From CAISIP01 sp043759735 (GTDB lineage: Bacteria > Pseudomonadota > Gammaproteobacteria > Burkholderiales > Burkholderiaceae_C), in NCBI GenBank assembly GCA_043759735.1, contig JAYUQC010000190.1, forward strand, positions 1 through 25,005: a stretch of DNA of 25,005 nucleotides, written 5' to 3'. Both the position numbers and the translations under genes were made by a program. This document shows positions 22,525 through 25,005 of the stretch, piece by piece. The notes beneath the pieces are model-generated. The model was not told the origin of the DNA and did no database searches. It worked only from the letters and a program-made list of their open reading frames with translations. The first letter of the stretch is position 1, and every line of letters begins with the position of its first letter.

Positions 22525-25005
22525 TTATGCCGCGAGCTGCCGGTGCAATTCCTGCACCGAAATCACGTCGAGCTGGTCCAGGTACTGCATACCCTCCACG
22601 GCGGCCTCGGCGCCTGCAATGGTCGTGAACGTGGTGACCCGGGCGGCCAATGCCGAGGTTCGGATCTGGCCTGAGTCGGCAATTGCATTGCGCCGCTCCT
22701 CGACCGTATTCACTACCAGCGCAATCTCGTCGTTCTTGATCATGTCGACGATGTGCGGGCGTCCTTCGGTTACCTTGTTCACCGTCTGGCATTCCAGCCC
22801 GGCAGCAACAATGGCGGCCGCGGTTCCCTTGGTCGCGATCAGGTCGAATCCCATCGCCGTGAGTCCTCGTGCAATGTCGACTGCGCGGGGCTTGTCATTG
22901 CCTTTCACGGAGATGAAGACCTTGCCGGATCGGGGCAGTTTCGTGCCAGCGGCAATCTGCGATTTCACGAACGCCTCGCCAAAGGTCTTGGCGCAACCCA
23001 TCACCTCGCCGGTCGATTTCATCTCGGGTCCCAGGATGGTGTCCACGCCCGGGAACTTGACGAACGGGAACACCGCCTCCTTGACGCTAAAGTACGGCGG
23101 CGTGACCTCCTGCAGGATGCCTTGCGCGTCAAGCGTCTGGCCGACCATGCAGCGTGCCGCGACCTTGGCCAACTGGACACCGGTCGCCTTGCTGACGAAC
23201 GGGACCGTGCGCGACGCCCGGGGATTGACCTCCAGCACGTAGATCACATCGTGCAGGAGGCCATCATCGCCTGGCTTTTGCTGGATCGCAAACTGGACGT
23301 TCATCAGGCCCACGACGTGGAGTGCGCGCGCCATCGCGGCGGTCTGGGACTTGAGTTCTGCCACCGTGGTGGCCGACAGGAAATACGGCGGCAACGAGCA
23401 GGCGGAGTCGCCGCTGTGGACGCCGGCCTGTTCGATGTGCTCCATGACGCCGCCGATAAAGACACGCTCGCCATCGCATATCGCGTCCACATCGCACTCG
23501 ATTGCGTCGTTGAGGAAACGGTCCAGCAGCACCGGCGAGTCATGCGACACTTTGACCGCTTCGCGCATGTAGCGCTCCAGGTCGCGCTGCTCATGGACGA
23601 TTTCCATCGCACGGCCACCCAGCACGTAGCTGGGGCGAACGACGAGCGGATAGCCCAAAGTCGCGGCTTTTTCAAGCGCCTCGGGTTCGGTACGGGCCGT
23701 CGCATTCGGCGGTTGCTTCAAGTCCAGTTCGCGCAAGAGCGCCGAGAAACGCTCGCGGTCTTCCGCCGCGTCGATCATGTCTGGCGTGGTGCCGATGATA
23801 GGCACTCCGTTGGCTTCCAGAGCCAGCGCCAACTTCAAAGGCGTTTGGCCACCGTATTGCACGATCACACCAACGGGTTTTTCAACCGCGACGATTTCCA
23901 GCACGTCTTCCAGCGTTACCGGCTCGAAATACAGGCGGTCTGACGTGTCGTAATCGGTCGACACGGTTTCCGGGTTGCAGTTGACCATGATGGTCTCGTA
24001 GCCATCTTCGCGCATCGCCATCGCGGCGTGCACGCAGCAATAATCAAACTCAATGCCTTGGCCAATGCGGTTTGGACCACCGCCCAAAACCATGATTTTC
24101 TTTTTATCCGTCGGTGCGGCTTCGCATTCGCTACCCGAACTCAGCGGATGAACAGCTTCGTAGGTCGAATACAAATAAGCCGTGTTTGACGCAAACTCAG
24201 CCGCGCAAGTGTCCACGCGTTTGTACACAGGGCGCACGTTGGCGGCGTGGCGGGCTTCACGAATTTTTGTATCCGTGGTGCGCAATTGCTTGGCCAGCCG
24301 GCGGTCTGAAAAACCCTTTTGCTTCAAAATTCGTAGCGTGGCAGCGTCGAGCTTGTCGAGCGAGGTTGTTTCCAGCTCCAGTTCAATTTTGACGATTTCT
24401 TCGATTTGCACCAAAAACCACGGGTCGATTTTGGTGAGTGCAAACACCTCATCCACGGTATAACCCATGGCGAATGCATCACCCACGTACCAAATCCGCT
24501 CTGGGCCAGGAGCGCCCAATTCGCGTTCCAAGATTTCGCGATCTTGGGTTTTCTCATTCATGCCATCGACGCCGACTTCCAAGCCGCGCAGGGCTTTTTG
24601 GAACGACTCTTGGAAAGTGCGACCCATGGCCATCACCTCACCGACCGACTTCATCTGTGTCGTTAAACGTGAATCAGCAGTGGGAAATTTTTCAAAGGCA
24701 AAACGTGGAATTTTGGTGACCACGTAGTCAATGCTGGGCTCAAAACTCGCAGGGGTTAGCCCACCCGTGATCTCGTTGCGCAACTCATCCAGTGTATAGC
24801 CACAAGCCAGCTTGGCCGCAACTTTGGCAATCGGGAAACCCGTTGCTTTAGACGCCAAAGCGCTGGAACGCGACACACGCGGATTCATCTCAATCACCAC
24901 CATGCGACCATCGACCGGGTTGATGGAGAACTGCACGTTGGAGCCGCCCGTATCGACACCAATTTCACGCAGCACCGCCAAAGAAGCGTTACGCAAGATT
25001 TGGTA
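22525..25005 (-). CDS. carB: CarB, carbamoyl-phosphate synthase large subunit (5' end beyond window)
   Basis: CarB makes carbamoyl phosphate for arginine and pyrimidine synthesis from bicarbonate, ATP and ammonia delivered by CarA. The 826 visible residues begin inside the first ATP-grasp domain (IEMNPRVSRSSALASKATGF) and include the oligomerisation domain. The second half follows (KKIMVLGGGPNRIGQGIEFD, CNPETVSTDYDTSDRLYFEP), with the second ATP-grasp domain (VLEVNPRASRTVPFVSKATG) and the C-terminal MGS-like allosteric domain (GKVFISVKGNDKPRAVDIAR). About 250 N-terminal residues are outside the window, judged by the E. coli length of 1073. Base composition changes within the gene: about 53% GC from roughly 24050 to 25005 against about 62-63% in sampled parts of 22900-23640. 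It precedes greA. Confidence 0.97.
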   Translation of the reverse strand, partial: YQILRNASLAVLREIGVDTGGSNVQFSINPVDGRMVVIEMNPRVSRSSALASKATGFPIAKVAAKLACGYTLDELRNEITGGLTPASFEPSIDYVVTKIPRFAFEKFPTADSRLTTQMKSVGEVMAMGRTFQESFQKALRGLEVGVDGMNEKTQDREILERELGAPGPERIWYVGDAFAMGYTVDEVFALTKIDPWFLVQIEEIVKIELELETTSLDKLDAATLRILKQKGFSDRRLAKQLRTTDTKIREARHAANVRPVYKRVDTCAAEFASNTAYLYSTYEAVHPLSSGSECEAAPTDKKKIMVLGGGPNRIGQGIEFDYCCVHAAMAMREDGYETIMVNCNPETVSTDYDTSDRLYFEPVTLEDVLEIVAVEKPVGVIVQYGGQTPLKLALALEANGVPIIGTTPDMIDAAEDRERFSALLRELDLKQPPNATARTEPEALEKAATLGYPLVVRPSYVLGGRAMEIVHEQRDLERYMREAVKVSHDSPVLLDRFLNDAIECDVDAICDGERVFIGGVMEHIEQAGVHSGDSACSLPPYFLSATTVAELKSQTAAMARALHVVGLMNVQFAIQQKPGDDGLLHDVIYVLEVNPRASRTVPFVSKATGVQLAKVAARCMVGQTLDAQGILQEVTPPYFSVKEAVFPFVKFPGVDTILGPEMKSTGEVMGCAKTFGEAFVKSQIAAGTKLPRSGKVFISVKGNDKPRAVDIARGLTAMGFDLIATKGTAAAIVAAGLECQTVNKVTEGRPHIVDMIKNDEIALVVNTVEERRNAIADSGQIRTSALAARVTTFTTIAGAEAAVEGMQYLDQLDVISVQELHRQLAA

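Noticed and set aside
22753..23943. 396-codon open frame on the plus strand opposite carB
   Set aside because: This is an antisense shadow with His/Arg/Gln bias; carB accounts for the conservation.

Overview
The window looks like a stretch of a high-GC betaproteobacterial chromosome, most likely Burkholderiales and plausibly Comamonadaceae. This rests on the protein sequences (FtsH, PstB, RlmE, a YhbY with a basic tail) and on the gene order carB-greA-yhbY-rlmE-ftsH-folP-glmM-...-pstSCAB-phoU, which I recall as typical of that group. No tRNA, rRNA, IS element, integrase or CRISPR array was found.

Layout. (1) 1-4554, minus strand: a Pho regulon operon, pstS-pstC-pstA-pstB-phoU, for high-affinity phosphate uptake. 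It sits behind a well-formed Pho box at 4629-4646; phoU runs off the left edge. (2) 4812-5790, plus strand and mixed: a 71-codon unknown gene, a strong hairpin, then a gene graveyard. This holds the C-terminal end of a phosphatidylserine decarboxylase on the minus strand, pieces of a class III aminotransferase on the plus strand, and an unidentified C-terminal scrap. (3) 5791-8858, plus strand: a CYTH-CHAD protein and an exopolyphosphatase (ppx), both linked to polyphosphate, close to the phosphate transporter. (4) 8922-12634, minus strand: a ModA-like solute-binding protein without signal peptide, then a tightly coupled DUF2868 membrane protein and DUF3482 GTPase. (5) 12877-16328: a cyclase-TolB-TPR signalling protein (minus), a 3-hydroxyisobutyrate dehydrogenase-like oxidoreductase (plus) and a GNAT acetyltransferase (minus). 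The GNAT gene overlaps the end of glmM.

(6) 16325-25005: core housekeeping genes. glmM, folP, ftsH and rlmE are on the minus strand, with a heat-shock-like promoter before ftsH and a terminator-like hairpin between ftsH and folP. yhbY is divergent on the plus strand across an elaborate inverted repeat. greA and the 3' 77% of carB follow on the minus strand. The 5' part of the carB piece is clearly lower in GC than its 3' part, which suggests a mosaic gene.

Functionally the left half centres on phosphate: Pi import (Pst), its signalling brake (PhoU) and polyphosphate handling (CYTH-CHAD, Ppx). The right half is a conserved block for protein quality control, folate, cell-wall precursor, ribosome maturation, transcript elongation and carbamoyl-phosphate synthesis. 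The 4.8-16.3 kb block between pstS and glmM looks like variable accessory content placed in an otherwise conserved cluster. Its least understood part is the DUF2868-DUF3482 pair, and its most unusual is the decayed region at 5.1-5.7 kb.
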